From NCBI GenBank assembly GCA_020628545.1, contig JAHDEX010000035.1, positions 1 to 41,596 on the forward strand: a stretch of DNA of 41,596 bases, in the 5' to 3' direction. This DNA comes from Paracoccaceae bacterium (GTDB lineage Bacteria; Pseudomonadota; Alphaproteobacteria; Rhodobacterales; Rhodobacteraceae). The notes under the pieces were generated by a model. That model did not search any database, was not told the origin of the DNA, and saw only the letters and a program-made list of their open reading frames with translations. Positions within the stretch are counted from its first letter, which is position 1. The number at the start of each line of letters is the position of its first letter. The translations under genes and the position numbers were made by a program. This document shows, in pieces, positions 15,842-24,310 of this stretch.

Positions 15842-16294
15842 TCATGTCAGAGACTTTTCCATGAAGATGGAGGAGGCGGCATTGAGATAGGGGCCGAAGG
15901 CTGCGCAATCCGTAAAGCCGTGGCGGGCGTAAAGGCGGTGAGCCGCATCGAGTGTATTGCCGGTTTCCAATTTGAGGATGGGCGATTTGGCGGCGCGGGC
16001 GGTGTCTTCGATCTGGCGCAAGAGGGCGGCGGCCACGCCTTTGCCGCGGGCGTCCGGCAGGGTGAACATGGATTTGACCTCTGCGTAGTCATCCATGAGG
16101 GCCACAGCGCCGGCGCCCAAGATCTGGTCACCTTCACGGGCGGTGTAGAAGTGGATGTTGTCTGCGGTCAGCGCATCGACATCGAGGTAAAAGTTATCTT
16201 CTGCGGGAAAGAGGCTTTCCATCAGCGCGTGGTGTTGTTGGAGAAGAGCCACGGTTTGTGGCTCTCTCGGGTCCGTCTCTGCGACGATGATCAT
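15842..16294 (-). CDS. GNAT-family N-acetyltransferase
   Basis: A 150-residue GCN5-related acetyltransferase. The acetyl-CoA pyrophosphate-binding motif A is DARGKGVAAALL at about residues 81-92, preceded by the VKSMFTLP strand. Motif B is seen as LKLETGN...AAHRLYARHGF, and FTDCAAFGPY follows. The acceptor is unknown. It starts by ATGA overlap with the cobW stop, so it is coupled to cobW and lies between cobW and cobN. A role in B12 synthesis is not established for this family; it may acetylate a small molecule or be a passenger in the operon. Confidence 0.85.
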   Translation of the reverse strand: MIIVAETDPREPQTVALLQQHHALMESLFPAEDNFYLDVDALTADNIHFYTAREGDQILGAGAVALMDDYAEVKSMFTLPDARGKGVAAALLRQIEDTARAAKSPILKLETGNTLDAAHRLYARHGFTDCAAFGPYLNAASSIFMEKSLT

Positions 16295-17358
16295 GCTTGC
16301 AACGCGGCAGTGATCGCAGTCTGATCGAGGCCTGACTCTCCGATCACAACAAGTTTGGTTTCGCGGGGTGCATCGCCGAAGGGCTGGTCGAAATAGGTGT
16401 CAACGCGCGGGCCAACGGCTTGCATGGTCTGGCGCATTGGCTTACCCGCGACCGCAACGAAGCCTTTCAGGCGGAGGATGTTGTGGGCGCGGATGGTGTC
16501 GGTGACTTGGGCCGTGAAAGCGGCGGTGTCAGTGATTTCGCCGCGGCTGACGGTGAAGCTTTCAAATTCGTCATGGCCATGATCGTGGTGGTGATCATGA
16601 TGATGATCTTCGTCGTTATCGTGGTGGTGATGATGGTGGTGGACCTCATGCCGTGCGGAGAGATCGCTTTCAGCACCGACGCCCTGACCCAGCAGCACGT
16701 CAACGGGCAGGGCGCCCATTGCGGCCTTGATCACTTGCACGCCCTCGCGGCTGTCGGTTCTGAGTCTGGTGGTGAGCGTTTGCACCTCTTCCTCAGCGAG
16801 CAGGTCAGCCTTATTTACGACAATCATGTCTGCGCATGCGATCTGATCTTCGAACAACTCTGACAGGGGCGTATCGTGGTCGAGGTTTTCGTCTTGCGCG
16901 CGTTGGGCGTCGACGGCAGCCACGTTGTGGGCGAATTGGCCGTCCGTCACGGCGCGGCCATCAACCACAGTTACCACACCATCCACCGTGACTTTGGTCG
17001 AGATACCCGGCCAGTTGAAAGCGCGCACCAGAGGTTGGGGCAGGGCCAGCCCTGAGGTTTCAATGACGATGTGGTCGGGTTTGTCCTCGCGCGCGAGAAG
17101 CTGTTCCATCGTCGGGATGAAGTCATCGGCAACGGTGCAGCAGATGCAGCCATTGGACAGTTCTACGATGTCGTCTTCGGTGCAGGTTTCTTCCCCGCAG
17201 CCTTTGAGGATATCGCCGTCGACGCCAAGATCGCCGAATTCGTTGATGATCAAGGCGATCTTCTTGCCTTCGGCGTTTTGCAGCATGTGGCGGATCAATG
17301 TGGTTTTGCCAGCGCCAAGAAAGCCGGTCACCACGGTGGCAGGGATTTTTGCAGGCAT
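16291..17358 (-). CDS. cobW: CobW-family GTPase, metal chaperone
   Basis: A 355-residue COG0523 G3E GTPase, predicted to deliver cobalt for cobalamin synthesis. The P-loop GFLGAGKTT is at residues 12-20, the conserved metal site GCICC at 70-74 and the guanine-specificity NKAD at 182-185. A CobW C-terminal domain covers about 260-350 (LRLKGFVAVAG). A strongly histidine-rich linker at residues 237-262 contains about 17 His with Asp, typical of metal-storing G3E proteins. The operon position between a cbiM-like permease and cobN, under a cobalamin riboswitch, favours cobalt over zinc or nickel. The GNAT gene overlaps its stop by ATGA. Confidence 0.92.
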   Translation of the reverse strand: MPAKIPATVVTGFLGAGKTTLIRHMLQNAEGKKIALIINEFGDLGVDGDILKGCGEETCTEDDIVELSNGCICCTVADDFIPTMEQLLAREDKPDHIVIETSGLALPQPLVRAFNWPGISTKVTVDGVVTVVDGRAVTDGQFAHNVAAVDAQRAQDENLDHDTPLSELFEDQIACADMIVVNKADLLAEEEVQTLTTRLRTDSREGVQVIKAAMGALPVDVLLGQGVGAESDLSARHEVHHHHHHHDNDEDHHHDHHHDHGHDEFESFTVSRGEITDTAAFTAQVTDTIRAHNILRLKGFVAVAGKPMRQTMQAVGPRVDTYFDQPFGDAPRETKLVVIGESGLDQTAITAALQA

Positions 17359-17393
17359 GGGGGCCTCATTCAGCAGAACGGAAAACGGCGAGA

Positions 17394-17409
17394 CGGCCCC
17401 AAGGGGCCG
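17394..17409 (-). other. Intercistronic hairpin between cbiM-like gene and cobW
   Basis: A perfect palindromic hairpin CGGCCCC-AA-GGGGCCG lies in the 78-bp gap between the cbiM-like and cobW genes. No clear T-tract follows on the minus strand (CGTCTCGCCGTTTTCC), so it looks more like a processing or partial attenuation site than a full terminator. Confidence 0.45.
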
Positions 17410-17436
17410 CCCGGAATTCCACAGATTTGGATCAGT

Positions 17437-18123
17437 TTAGATTTTGGCTTCGGCCAGCAGCCGCGGCGTGGTCAAGTGTGGCGTATTCAGCGCCCCGCGA
17501 CCGGCTTTGGCCGCAGCGAGAATGGCCAAATCAGCGATCGGCTCGATCAGGACGACCAGCATATATGCGGCCCCGAAGGAAAGTACAGCTGCGGTCGTGT
17601 CTGCGCCGACGCCCTGACCGTAGAACGCCCAGAAGGCGACCCATGCGACCACACCGCCTTGGTAGGCCGCAGAAAGCTTCAGGGCTTCAGAGTATTTCAG
17701 ATCAACATAAGCCGTATTTGGTGCGATGATGCGCTTTGCCATTTCGGCGATCACAAAGAGCGGTACCAAGAGCGTCGTGACGTTCACGAAGTACATCGGC
17801 AGGTCGGTGGGGGCGAGCAATGTGCTTTGCACCAGAAGACCACCGGCAAGGCCAATGGCCGCAGGGGCAGTGCCCAACATCAGAAGGATCGTGGTGCCAA
17901 GGATGAAATGCACCTCAGATATGCCGACGGGGAAGTGTGGCAGCACCTCAAAGAAAAACAGCGTCGCAATAATGGCGATCAGGCTGCGGGTAATTAGTGG
18001 GGCCAGACCACGCGCCTTGATCTCGTCCATGGCGAGTTTTGCGGTGAATGTCAGGCCGCCAGCGGCTGTGGCGACGGCAAGGGCCATTTTGGCGCCGTGA
18101 ACGACTCCGGGTTCGATGTGCAT
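17437..18123 (-). CDS. CbiM-like cobalt transporter membrane protein
   Basis: A 228-residue polytopic membrane protein of the CbiM/NikM family, the substrate-specific component of ECF-type Co2+/Ni2+ uptake systems. It starts MHIEPGVV; in CbiM/NikM the N-terminal Met-His is part of the metal site. About six to seven hydrophobic segments follow, including the HFILGTTILLMLG and GLLVQSTLL family blocks. The start is fixed by this motif and a GAGGAGG SD sequence 7 nt upstream. No CbiN, CbiQ or CbiO gene is adjacent, so partner subunits must lie elsewhere or the protein works alone. It is first in the riboswitch-controlled transcript, consistent with cobalt supply limited by B12 status. Confidence 0.85.
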   Translation of the reverse strand: MHIEPGVVHGAKMALAVATAAGGLTFTAKLAMDEIKARGLAPLITRSLIAIIATLFFFEVLPHFPVGISEVHFILGTTILLMLGTAPAAIGLAGGLLVQSTLLAPTDLPMYFVNVTTLLVPLFVIAEMAKRIIAPNTAYVDLKYSEALKLSAAYQGGVVAWVAFWAFYGQGVGADTTAAVLSFGAAYMLVVLIEPIADLAILAAAKAGRGALNTPHLTTPRLLAEAKI

Positions 18124-18173
18124 AGTGTCCTCCTCTGTCGCCATCCCCGACGACAAGTTGCGTTGTTTTGCAT

Positions 18174-18357
18174 GGCCGGTCTCCTGGCTTGCGGGTCGTT
18201 GCATCCTGCGGCCTTCCCAGATTTCTCCAGTGGCGTGTCGCAGGGTGCTCTCCGCATACAGTCGCGGGGGCGGCTGAGGCTTGGGGTTTCCCGTTCAGGA
18301 TCAACCCGTCCACATTCCCGTTTGATCCCCGGTGCTTTGCACCATGCGGGGAACCAT
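18174..18357 (-). ncRNA. Cobalamin riboswitch upstream of the cbiM-cobW-cobN operon
   Basis: On the minus strand, 5' to 3': a GGTTCCCCGC...GGGGATCAAACGGGAA block (about 18355 to 18315), the second GAACGGGAAACCCC block, GCCACTGG (18227-18234) followed by GGGAAGGC, and the B12 box GCCAGGAGACCGGCC (18174-18188). These are the conserved blocks of the adenosylcobalamin-type riboswitch in the right order. The cbiM-like ATG lies 51 nt past the box. A TGTCG/CGACA hairpin (18136-18155) sits just before the SD sequence and is a candidate expression platform acting on translation. Confidence 0.93.
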
Positions 18358-18367
18358 TGCAGGTTCA

Positions 18368-18396
18368 TGTGTGCGCCTCTGTCGCAGGGGCGTCAA
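18368..18396 (-). promoter_or_regulatory. Candidate promoter for the cobalamin riboswitch transcript
   Basis: On the minus strand TTGACG (18391-18396) is a good -35 hexamer for an alphaproteobacterial sigma-70-type promoter and lies suitably upstream of the riboswitch. The -10 candidate 17 nt further (CACACA) is poor, so the call rests mainly on the -35 and position. Confidence 0.35.
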
Positions 18397-18416
18397 GGAT
18401 GAAACCGACCTTTTGG

Positions 18417-18439
18417 AGGCAACCGACGCCGGGTTGCCT
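18417..18439. other. Perfect inverted repeat upstream of the riboswitch promoter
   Basis: AGGCAACC (18417-18424) and GGTTGCCT (18432-18439) form an 8-bp perfect inverted repeat around a 7-nt loop. It lies about 20 bp upstream of the -35 candidate at 18391-18396. It could be a second terminator stem after the carbonic anhydrase gene or a dyad operator; sequence alone does not decide. Confidence 0.4.
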
Positions 18440-18463
18440 GCGAGTTGGGGCGCGGAGGGCATT

Positions 18464-18498
18464 GAAAAGGGCCACGGCGTTACATGCGCCGCGGCCCC
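18464..18498 (-). terminator. Terminator of the carbonic anhydrase gene
   Basis: A long stem GGCC-CGGCG / CGCCG-GGCC with one mismatch (18469-18497, 7-nt loop) ends, on the minus strand, in CCCTTTTCAATG. It lies 16 bp past the stop codon of the delta-class carbonic anhydrase gene and should insulate the riboswitch operon from it. Confidence 0.65.
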
Positions 18499-18513
18499 GA
18501 AGGTCGTTTCGGA

Positions 18514-19377
18514 TCAGCTGTCGATGTCAGAAATCAGATCTGGATTAACCACCAGATTGCGCACGCCGTGCGCATATTTCTCATCAAATGGATTATCTTT
18601 GAGCCAGGCTTCGACGCTGCGGATGTCGACCTTTTTCACGCCGGGGCGCATGCTCCAGCTGACCTGAATAGGCGAGCCTGCCTCGTTGTAGCTAGGCCCC
18701 GTCGTGGACCCCGGATAGGTAATTGGGCGGCCCGTATCATCGGGTATGTTGAGCGCTTGGTGATAGCCGTCGACCATGCCAATTTCCATCAGCTCCGCAA
18801 AGTCGGCAGCGCTTTCATCGTTGACGATGACAAAGACCTGCCCCTCAACACGCAGCTGTGGGTTGATGATGGATTCGCTCAGGCAGGCGCCAAGCGTCGG
18901 GCCGGGCGTGATCAGCGCGGAACTGTGGACGTAATGGACTTCGATCGTGTCGCCGGGAACAAGATCGCCCTTGTCAAAACCGCCAACTGTGCCGTCATAG
19001 GGGGCAAGTTCGGCTTCGGTCAGATCGCCTGAATAGCCAAAGCCGGTGCCATATCCAGTGCCATCACCGTTCCCAAGATAGGTGGTGTATTGCCCGCCGC
19101 GATGTTCGGCACCTTCGTGAAAATGAATGTTGCAGAGGTTCATCTGCTGGTACGGCGGCGCCGCGTTGAAGGCACGATTATTGTCGCCAGCGACGGTTTC
19201 CAAGTCGCGCGGCGACTGTGGGCCAAACCCGGCACCCTCGGTGGAACTTGCCAAAGCCGCGCGTTGGGCGGCGATTACATCATCCCCCACAGAGTGGCCG
19301 TCCGCATGTGAAATAGCTGGCAATGCCGCCACGAGGAACGTTGCGGCATAGAGACTGGTTGAACTCTTCATTTTCAT
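18514..19377 (-). CDS. Delta-class-like carbonic anhydrase, secreted
   Basis: A 287-residue protein resembling the delta class (TWCA1-type) of carbonic anhydrases, which hydrate CO2 with a metal bound by Cys/His. A signal peptide occupies about residues 1-25 (AATFLVAALPAISHADG), so it should act in the periplasm. The signature is CNIHFHEGAEH at residues 82-92, giving Cys82, His85, His87 and His92 as candidate metal and active-site residues, with Glu88 and Glu91. A second conserved block is EVHYVHSSA. The start at MKMKSS has AGGG about 8 nt upstream; the ORF to 19482 was rejected. The class is named from recalled motif similarity, not a search. Confidence 0.78.
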   Translation of the reverse strand: MKMKSSTSLYAATFLVAALPAISHADGHSVGDDVIAAQRAALASSTEGAGFGPQSPRDLETVAGDNNRAFNAAPPYQQMNLCNIHFHEGAEHRGGQYTTYLGNGDGTGYGTGFGYSGDLTEAELAPYDGTVGGFDKGDLVPGDTIEVHYVHSSALITPGPTLGACLSESIINPQLRVEGQVFVIVNDESAADFAELMEIGMVDGYHQALNIPDDTGRPITYPGSTTGPSYNEAGSPIQVSWSMRPGVKKVDIRSVEAWLKDNPFDEKYAHGVRNLVVNPDLISDIDS

Positions 19378-19642
19378 TAATTTACCCTGTTGGTTCGCAG
19401 AAGAGCGCAATCGGCGCAGCCCCCCTGCACGTTCGCAGTGCGCCACTGTGAAGGGCAGTCCAGCCAGGTCGCTACGCCACAAACAATCTTAAGATGAACG
19501 AAAATGTGATCTTCAACCGTGTCGCTTCGTCAATATCTTGTGGATAAGCGGCTGGATGCCGCCATATCCGCTGTGCCACGCGTTGACTTACGCCGGGCGG
19601 AGGCCGCATTGTTCGGCTTCAGTGGAATCACCGGGGCAGTCC

Positions 19643-22600
19643 ATGCGCTTTCACAAGCTGCGCTTGAACGGGTTTAAGAGCTTTGTCGATCCAACCGATC
19701 TGATCATCGCGGATGGTTTGACGGGTGTCGTCGGCCCCAATGGCTGTGGCAAATCCAACCTCCTCGAAGCTTTGCGCTGGGTAATGGGCGAAAACCGCGC
19801 GAAGGCCATGCGCGGTGGCGGTATGGAAGACGTGATCTTTGCCGGTGCGGCGACCCGGCCAGCCCGTAACTTCGCAGAAGTGTCGCTCCACATCGACAAC
19901 AGTGAGCGGCTGGCCCCTGCAGCCTTTAACGACGCTGATCAGTTAGAGATCGTGCGCCGGATTACGCGCGATGCTGGCTCGGCCTACAAGGTTGGTGCGA
20001 AAGACGTGCGTGCACGAGACGTTCAGATGCTTTTTGCGGACGCCTCTACCGGCGCGCATTCCCCCGCCTTGGTCCGCCAAGGGCAGATTTCGGAGCTGAT
20101 CAACGCGAAGCCCAAGTCGCGCCGCCGTATTTTGGAAGAAGCGGCTGGCATTTCCGGTCTTTATCAGCGGCGGCATGAGGCTGAACTCAAGCTGAAGGGC
20201 GCAGAAGCAAACCTGTTGCGTGTCGATGATGTGATTGAGCAACTAGCTGCTCAACTGTCGCAACTGGCACGACAGGCCCGGCAGGCTGCGCGCTACCGCG
20301 AAATCGGAGAGCAGTTGCGGCAGGCCGAAGGAACTTTGCTGTATCGCCGTTGGCGGGAGGCGAGTGATGCCCAGCTTGCAGCAAGTGAGGCATTGCGCGC
20401 TTGCACAACCGCGGCGGCGCAGGCTGAAACAGTCTCGCGCGGTGCAGCAAAATCGCGGGAAGACGCAGAGCAGGCATTGCCACCTCTGCGGGAAGAGGAA
20501 GCGATTGCAGCGGCAGTTCTGCAGCGTTTGCAGGTCGAGCGTGATACGCTGACAGATCAGGAAGAACGCGCCATTGCGACGATTGCGACGCTTGAAGCGC
20601 GAATTGATCAGCTCACAAAGGATATCGCGCGGGAAGGTGGTCTGAACCGTGACGCCGGCGAGACAATTGCGCGCCTGCGCGACGAGGCAGAATCCTTGGA
20701 GGCAGCAGGCGTCGGGCATGAGGACGCGCTGACGGAGGCTGCTGAAGGCGCGCGCGAGGCGGCAGCGAAGCTGCAGGAACGCGAAGGTGACCTATCGACG
20801 ATGACTGAAGATGTCGCGCGTCTTGCCGCGCGGCATCATTCCGCGAAGCGCCTGTTGGACGACAGCCGCACCACGCTTGAAAAGAATGAAACCGAAGCGG
20901 CCCGCGCTAAAGAGGCGATGACCGCGGCAACGGCCGCTTTGGCAAAGGCAGAGACTGACTTCGCTACCGCCCAAGAAAGCGAGAAGGTTGCTGTCAGCAC
21001 GGCCGAAAAAGCAGATGCGACTTTGGTCGACGCTGAAATGGCACGCGCGGAAACACAAGCGCGCGAAAGCGACGCCCGCTCGCAACGTTCCGAAGCCGAG
21101 GGCGAGGCGAACGCCTTGCGTGCCGAGGTGGCGGCCTTGGCAAAGTTGGTTGAGCGGGACACCGCAGAAGGCGGGCAGGTGCTTGACCTGCTGACGGTCA
21201 AAAGCGGGTATGAAAAGGCGCTTGGCGCGGCTTTGGCCGACGACTTGCGTGCGCCAGCGATCAGCCCGGAGAAAGCAAGCGGCTGGGCCACCCTGCAGCC
21301 CTATCTATCCGCGCAGCCTTTACCATCGGGTGTCACAGCGTTGACCGAATATGTCGATGTGCCGGAGGTGCTGGTGCGCCGGATGAGTCAGGTCGGCCTT
21401 GTCGCGAAGGTTGAAGGACCCCAGATGCAAGCGACCCTGAAGCCCGGTCAACGGCTTGTGTCGCGCGAGGGTGATCTGTGGCGGTGGGACGGATATCGCG
21501 CGGCGTCTGAGGATGCGCCGTCTGCGGCAGCGCTGCGGCTGGAGCAATTGAACCGGTTGGTGCAGCTCAAGCGCGATCTGGAAGAAGCGGCAGCGAACGC
21601 GCAGGGCGCGGCGCAGGCGCACGAAGCGCTGACAAAGCGGCTCGCGGCATTGACGGAAGCCGATCAGGCCGCACGGACGGCCCGGCGTGACGCTGACAGG
21701 CTTGTGGCAGAGGCCAACCGCGCGGCTTCGCGCGCTGAGGCGGACCGCGATCTGGCGCAAGGTAAGCTCGAAGCCTCACAACTTGCAATGACGCGGTTTG
21801 AGGAAGAAGCGATGGCGGCGCGCAAGGCCGTCGCGGAAGCGGAAGCGGGTGTGAAAGATCTGGGCGATCTTGATGAGGCGCGTGCAGGCGTCGACGAGAT
21901 CAAGATGGCTGTGGAAGCGGCGCGGATCACGATGATGACGAAGCGCACCGCACATGATGAGGTGCGCCGGGAAGGCGAGGCGCGGGCGAAACGTGCCAGC
22001 GCCATCGCCAAAGAGGTTGCGGACTGGACCCATCGTCTGGAAACCGCAACGCAACGCACCGCCGAACTTGATGCCCGCAAGACCGAGTCTGAGGCGGCGC
22101 TGGCCGAAGCTTCTGCGGCGCCGGGTGAAATTGCAGCTAAGCGTGATGAAATGGCGGGCGCAATCACTGAAGCCGAGGCGCGACGCAATGGGGCGGTCAA
22201 AGCCCTGACCGTGGCAGAAACCACTCTGCGCGAGGCGACGATTGCCGAACGTGACGCCGAACGCGCAGCCTCTGACGCGCGCGAGGCCCGTGCGCGGTCA
22301 GAAGCCCTGCACGAGGCCGCACGCGAAACGGTCAACGCGGCTGCGGACCGTATCATGGAAGCCCTTGAGGTCACACCTGAAGCGCTGCTCACGCAGTTGG
22401 ATGTCGACGTCGATGCGCTGCCAGCATCCGAAGTGATCGAGGCGCAGGTCAATGCGTTCAAGCGCCAGCGCGACGCTTTGGGGGCGGTCAACCTGCGTGC
22501 CGAAGAGGACGCGAAAGAGGTTCAGAGCGAGCACGATCAACTGCGCAACGAAAAGACAGACCTCGAAAGCGCGATCGCGACGCTGCGCACAGGTATTGCT

Positions 22601-23098
22601 TCGCTGAACAAAGAAGGCAGGGAACGGCTACTGACGGCATTCGAGCAGGTGAATGACAACTTCGGTTTGCTGTTCACCCATCTCTTCGGCGGTGGCGAGG
22701 CCAAGTTGGTCTTGGTGGAATCTGATGACCCGCTGGAAGCAGGGCTGGAGATCATGTGCCAACCGCCGGGCAAGAAGCTGTCGACTCTGTCGCTGCTGTC
22801 GGGCGGTGAGCAGACCCTGACGGCTTTGGCACTGATCTTTGCGGTGTTCCTTGCGAACCCTGCGCCGATCTGTGTGCTCGACGAGGTTGATGCGCCGCTT
22901 GATGATGCCAATGTGACGCGTTTTTGCGACCTGTTGGACGAGATGACGCGCCGCACCGACACGCGGTTCCTCATTATCACCCACCACGCCGTCACGATGA
23001 GCCGCATGGATCGGCTATTTGGTGTGACAATGGGGGAACAGGGCGTGTCGCAGCTGGTTTCCGTCGACCTCAAGAAGGCTGAAGCGATGGTAGCCTGA
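19643..23098 (+). CDS. smc: Chromosome segregation ATPase SMC
   Basis: The core subunit of the bacterial condensin SMC-ScpAB, which extrudes DNA loops and helps chromosome segregation. The 1151-residue product has the full SMC layout: N-terminal ATPase half with Walker A GPNGCGKSN (31-39), a coiled coil rich in Ala, Glu, Arg and Lys (about 165-510), a hinge region (about 515-640), a second coiled coil (about 650-980), then the ABC signature LSGGEQ (1052-1057) and Walker B VLDEVDAPLDD (about 1080-1090). The ATG at MRFHKLRLNGFKSF was chosen over one 105 nt upstream, whose extension does not resemble SMC. Its TGA stop coincides with the left edge of a family B repeat. Confidence 0.96.
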   Translation: MRFHKLRLNGFKSFVDPTDLIIADGLTGVVGPNGCGKSNLLEALRWVMGENRAKAMRGGGMEDVIFAGAATRPARNFAEVSLHIDNSERLAPAAFNDADQLEIVRRITRDAGSAYKVGAKDVRARDVQMLFADASTGAHSPALVRQGQISELINAKPKSRRRILEEAAGISGLYQRRHEAELKLKGAEANLLRVDDVIEQLAAQLSQLARQARQAARYREIGEQLRQAEGTLLYRRWREASDAQLAASEALRACTTAAAQAETVSRGAAKSREDAEQALPPLREEEAIAAAVLQRLQVERDTLTDQEERAIATIATLEARIDQLTKDIAREGGLNRDAGETIARLRDEAESLEAAGVGHEDALTEAAEGAREAAAKLQEREGDLSTMTEDVARLAARHHSAKRLLDDSRTTLEKNETEAARAKEAMTAATAALAKAETDFATAQESEKVAVSTAEKADATLVDAEMARAETQARESDARSQRSEAEGEANALRAEVAALAKLVERDTAEGGQVLDLLTVKSGYEKALGAALADDLRAPAISPEKASGWATLQPYLSAQPLPSGVTALTEYVDVPEVLVRRMSQVGLVAKVEGPQMQATLKPGQRLVSREGDLWRWDGYRAASEDAPSAAALRLEQLNRLVQLKRDLEEAAANAQGAAQAHEALTKRLAALTEADQAARTARRDADRLVAEANRAASRAEADRDLAQGKLEASQLAMTRFEEEAMAARKAVAEAEAGVKDLGDLDEARAGVDEIKMAVEAARITMMTKRTAHDEVRREGEARAKRASAIAKEVADWTHRLETATQRTAELDARKTESEAALAEASAAPGEIAAKRDEMAGAITEAEARRNGAVKALTVAETTLREATIAERDAERAASDAREARARSEALHEAARETVNAAADRIMEALEVTPEALLTQLDVDVDALPASEVIEAQVNAFKRQRDALGAVNLRAEEDAKEVQSEHDQLRNEKTDLESAIATLRTGIASLNKEGRERLLTAFEQVNDNFGLLFTHLFGGGEAKLVLVESDDPLEAGLEIMCQPPGKKLSTLSLLSGGEQTLTALALIFAVFLANPAPICVLDEVDAPLDDANVTRFCDLLDEMTRRTDTRFLIITHHAVTMSRMDRLFGVTMGEQGVSQLVSVDLKKAEAMVA

Positions 23099-23140
23099 CG
23101 GCTGTCGCGCGGCTCCGCCGACGCCCCACCCGCCATCCCA
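23096..23140 (+). repeat. Family B element at the smc stop codon
   Basis: The sequence TGACGGCTGTCGCGCGGC-TCC-GCCGACGCC then CCACCCGCCATCCCA. The TGA is the stop codon of smc. The stem GCGCGGC/GCCGACGC has the same single bulged A as the cobN copy. The right flank GACGCCCCACCCGCCATCCC is shared with the other copies at all but one or two positions. Confidence 0.8.
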
Positions 23141-23253
23141 TGGCGATCCATATCCACGACAATGCCTGCGGAAAGCGACCCTCCAGGGGCCGGATTTGGG
23201 ATCAAAGAAACGCGAATTCGCGCAACAGAGGGAGGCCTGCGCGATCAGCGCAA

Positions 23254-24207
23254 TTATCGTCTGTCAAGATGAGGCATGCGGCTCTGCCACAGGGCACGAG
23301 CCTCCTTAGGCGCCATGCGTGGTTTCGGTGCGGTCTCTGGCACGATGAAATCTGTTTGGGCGGCCTGATCCGCGAAGACGAGAGCAGCGCCTGCGCACTG
23401 GAGGCTCAGGAGCCAAAGCGACAGGATCAGGTAAAGCGCGATCACCACACCGAACCAATGGTTCCACGCCGGGTCGATCAGCCCTTGCGCCATGAGGTTC
23501 AGGTCCGCGAGGGCGGCATCAAAGCTGGCACTCAGGCCCAACTGAGCGATGCCCCAGAGAAAGGCGTCGCTGCTGAGAAAGCTGATCATTTGACCGATAA
23601 CGATCAACGCGAAGATGGGCATGACGCCCACGCCGAAACCCGCAAGCGGTGTGTGACGGTGGCCGTTGATGTCGCGCCCGATGGACGCGGCAGCTAATGG
23701 CATCATCAGAGACGCGAAGAAGACGCTGCTTATGCATGTGGCGACCAGCAGAGTCCGCATGAGGATGAATTCGTTGGTCGCAAGTGCCACAAGTGCCATC
23801 TGGCCCTTTGCCGTGTCGCTGAGTGCCGCGATTTCCGCCAAAGGCAGCTTCACTTGCAGGCCAAAGGCGATCGTTGTCAGAAAGAGCATCAAAAGTGTGA
23901 AAACGGCGATAATCAGGCCATAGAGGGCCGCCGGTTTGGTGAGGTTTCCCGCGCCAATCAAAGGCTTTTGACCGAGAAGTGTCAGACCTGTGCGGGCTGC
24001 AAGCAGGATGGGGATGACGGAGAGGACAAGAGTCCAGAACATGCCATAGAGCAGCATGAAGGTGAACGGCATGAAAAAGGCAAAGATAAACCCAACTACG
24101 CCAACGGCCGCCGCCAACGCCGCAAGAAGCGCCGCCAGCAGTGGGGTCATAATCAGCATGCGCCAGAAGATGGCGAATGACAAAGGTATTGCTTTTAAAA
24201 GCGTCAT
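23254..24207 (-). CDS. Polytopic membrane protein of unknown function
   Basis: A 317-residue protein that I do not recognise. It has about seven hydrophobic segments: residues around 10-35, 38-70, 90-117, 145-172, 190-215, 255-280 and a shorter one near 215-225. A short charged C-terminal tail ends in LDRR. A cytoplasmic loop near residues 175-190 holds GRDINGHRH. The start at MTLLKAIPL is preceded by GGTTGAG; a further upstream ATG adds a Cys-rich stretch with no support. It is convergent with smc and lies 103 bp after the MltB-type gene on the same strand, so it may be co-transcribed with it. Confidence 0.7.
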   Translation of the reverse strand: MTLLKAIPLSFAIFWRMLIMTPLLAALLAALAAAVGVVGFIFAFFMPFTFMLLYGMFWTLVLSVIPILLAARTGLTLLGQKPLIGAGNLTKPAALYGLIIAVFTLLMLFLTTIAFGLQVKLPLAEIAALSDTAKGQMALVALATNEFILMRTLLVATCISSVFFASLMMPLAAASIGRDINGHRHTPLAGFGVGVMPIFALIVIGQMISFLSSDAFLWGIAQLGLSASFDAALADLNLMAQGLIDPAWNHWFGVVIALYLILSLWLLSLQCAGAALVFADQAAQTDFIVPETAPKPRMAPKEARALWQSRMPHLDRR

Positions 24208-24310
24208 CTCAACCGGTCCTGTCGTGTAAGAATATCCGCAACAGGCGGATGACCGACTCACCGTGATTAACCATGTCAGGCGCTGATGGCCGTTTTATGG
24301 CGCGCCGTGG

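Noticed and set aside
16575..16650. Simple-sequence GTG/ATG repeat on the plus strand
   Set aside because: It is the coding sequence of the CobW His-rich linker read from the other strand, not a CRISPR or microsatellite element.
23211..23222. 12-base perfect palindrome CGCGAATTCGCG after smc
   Set aside because: A single copy between convergent genes with no repeat context; palindromes of this size occur by chance.
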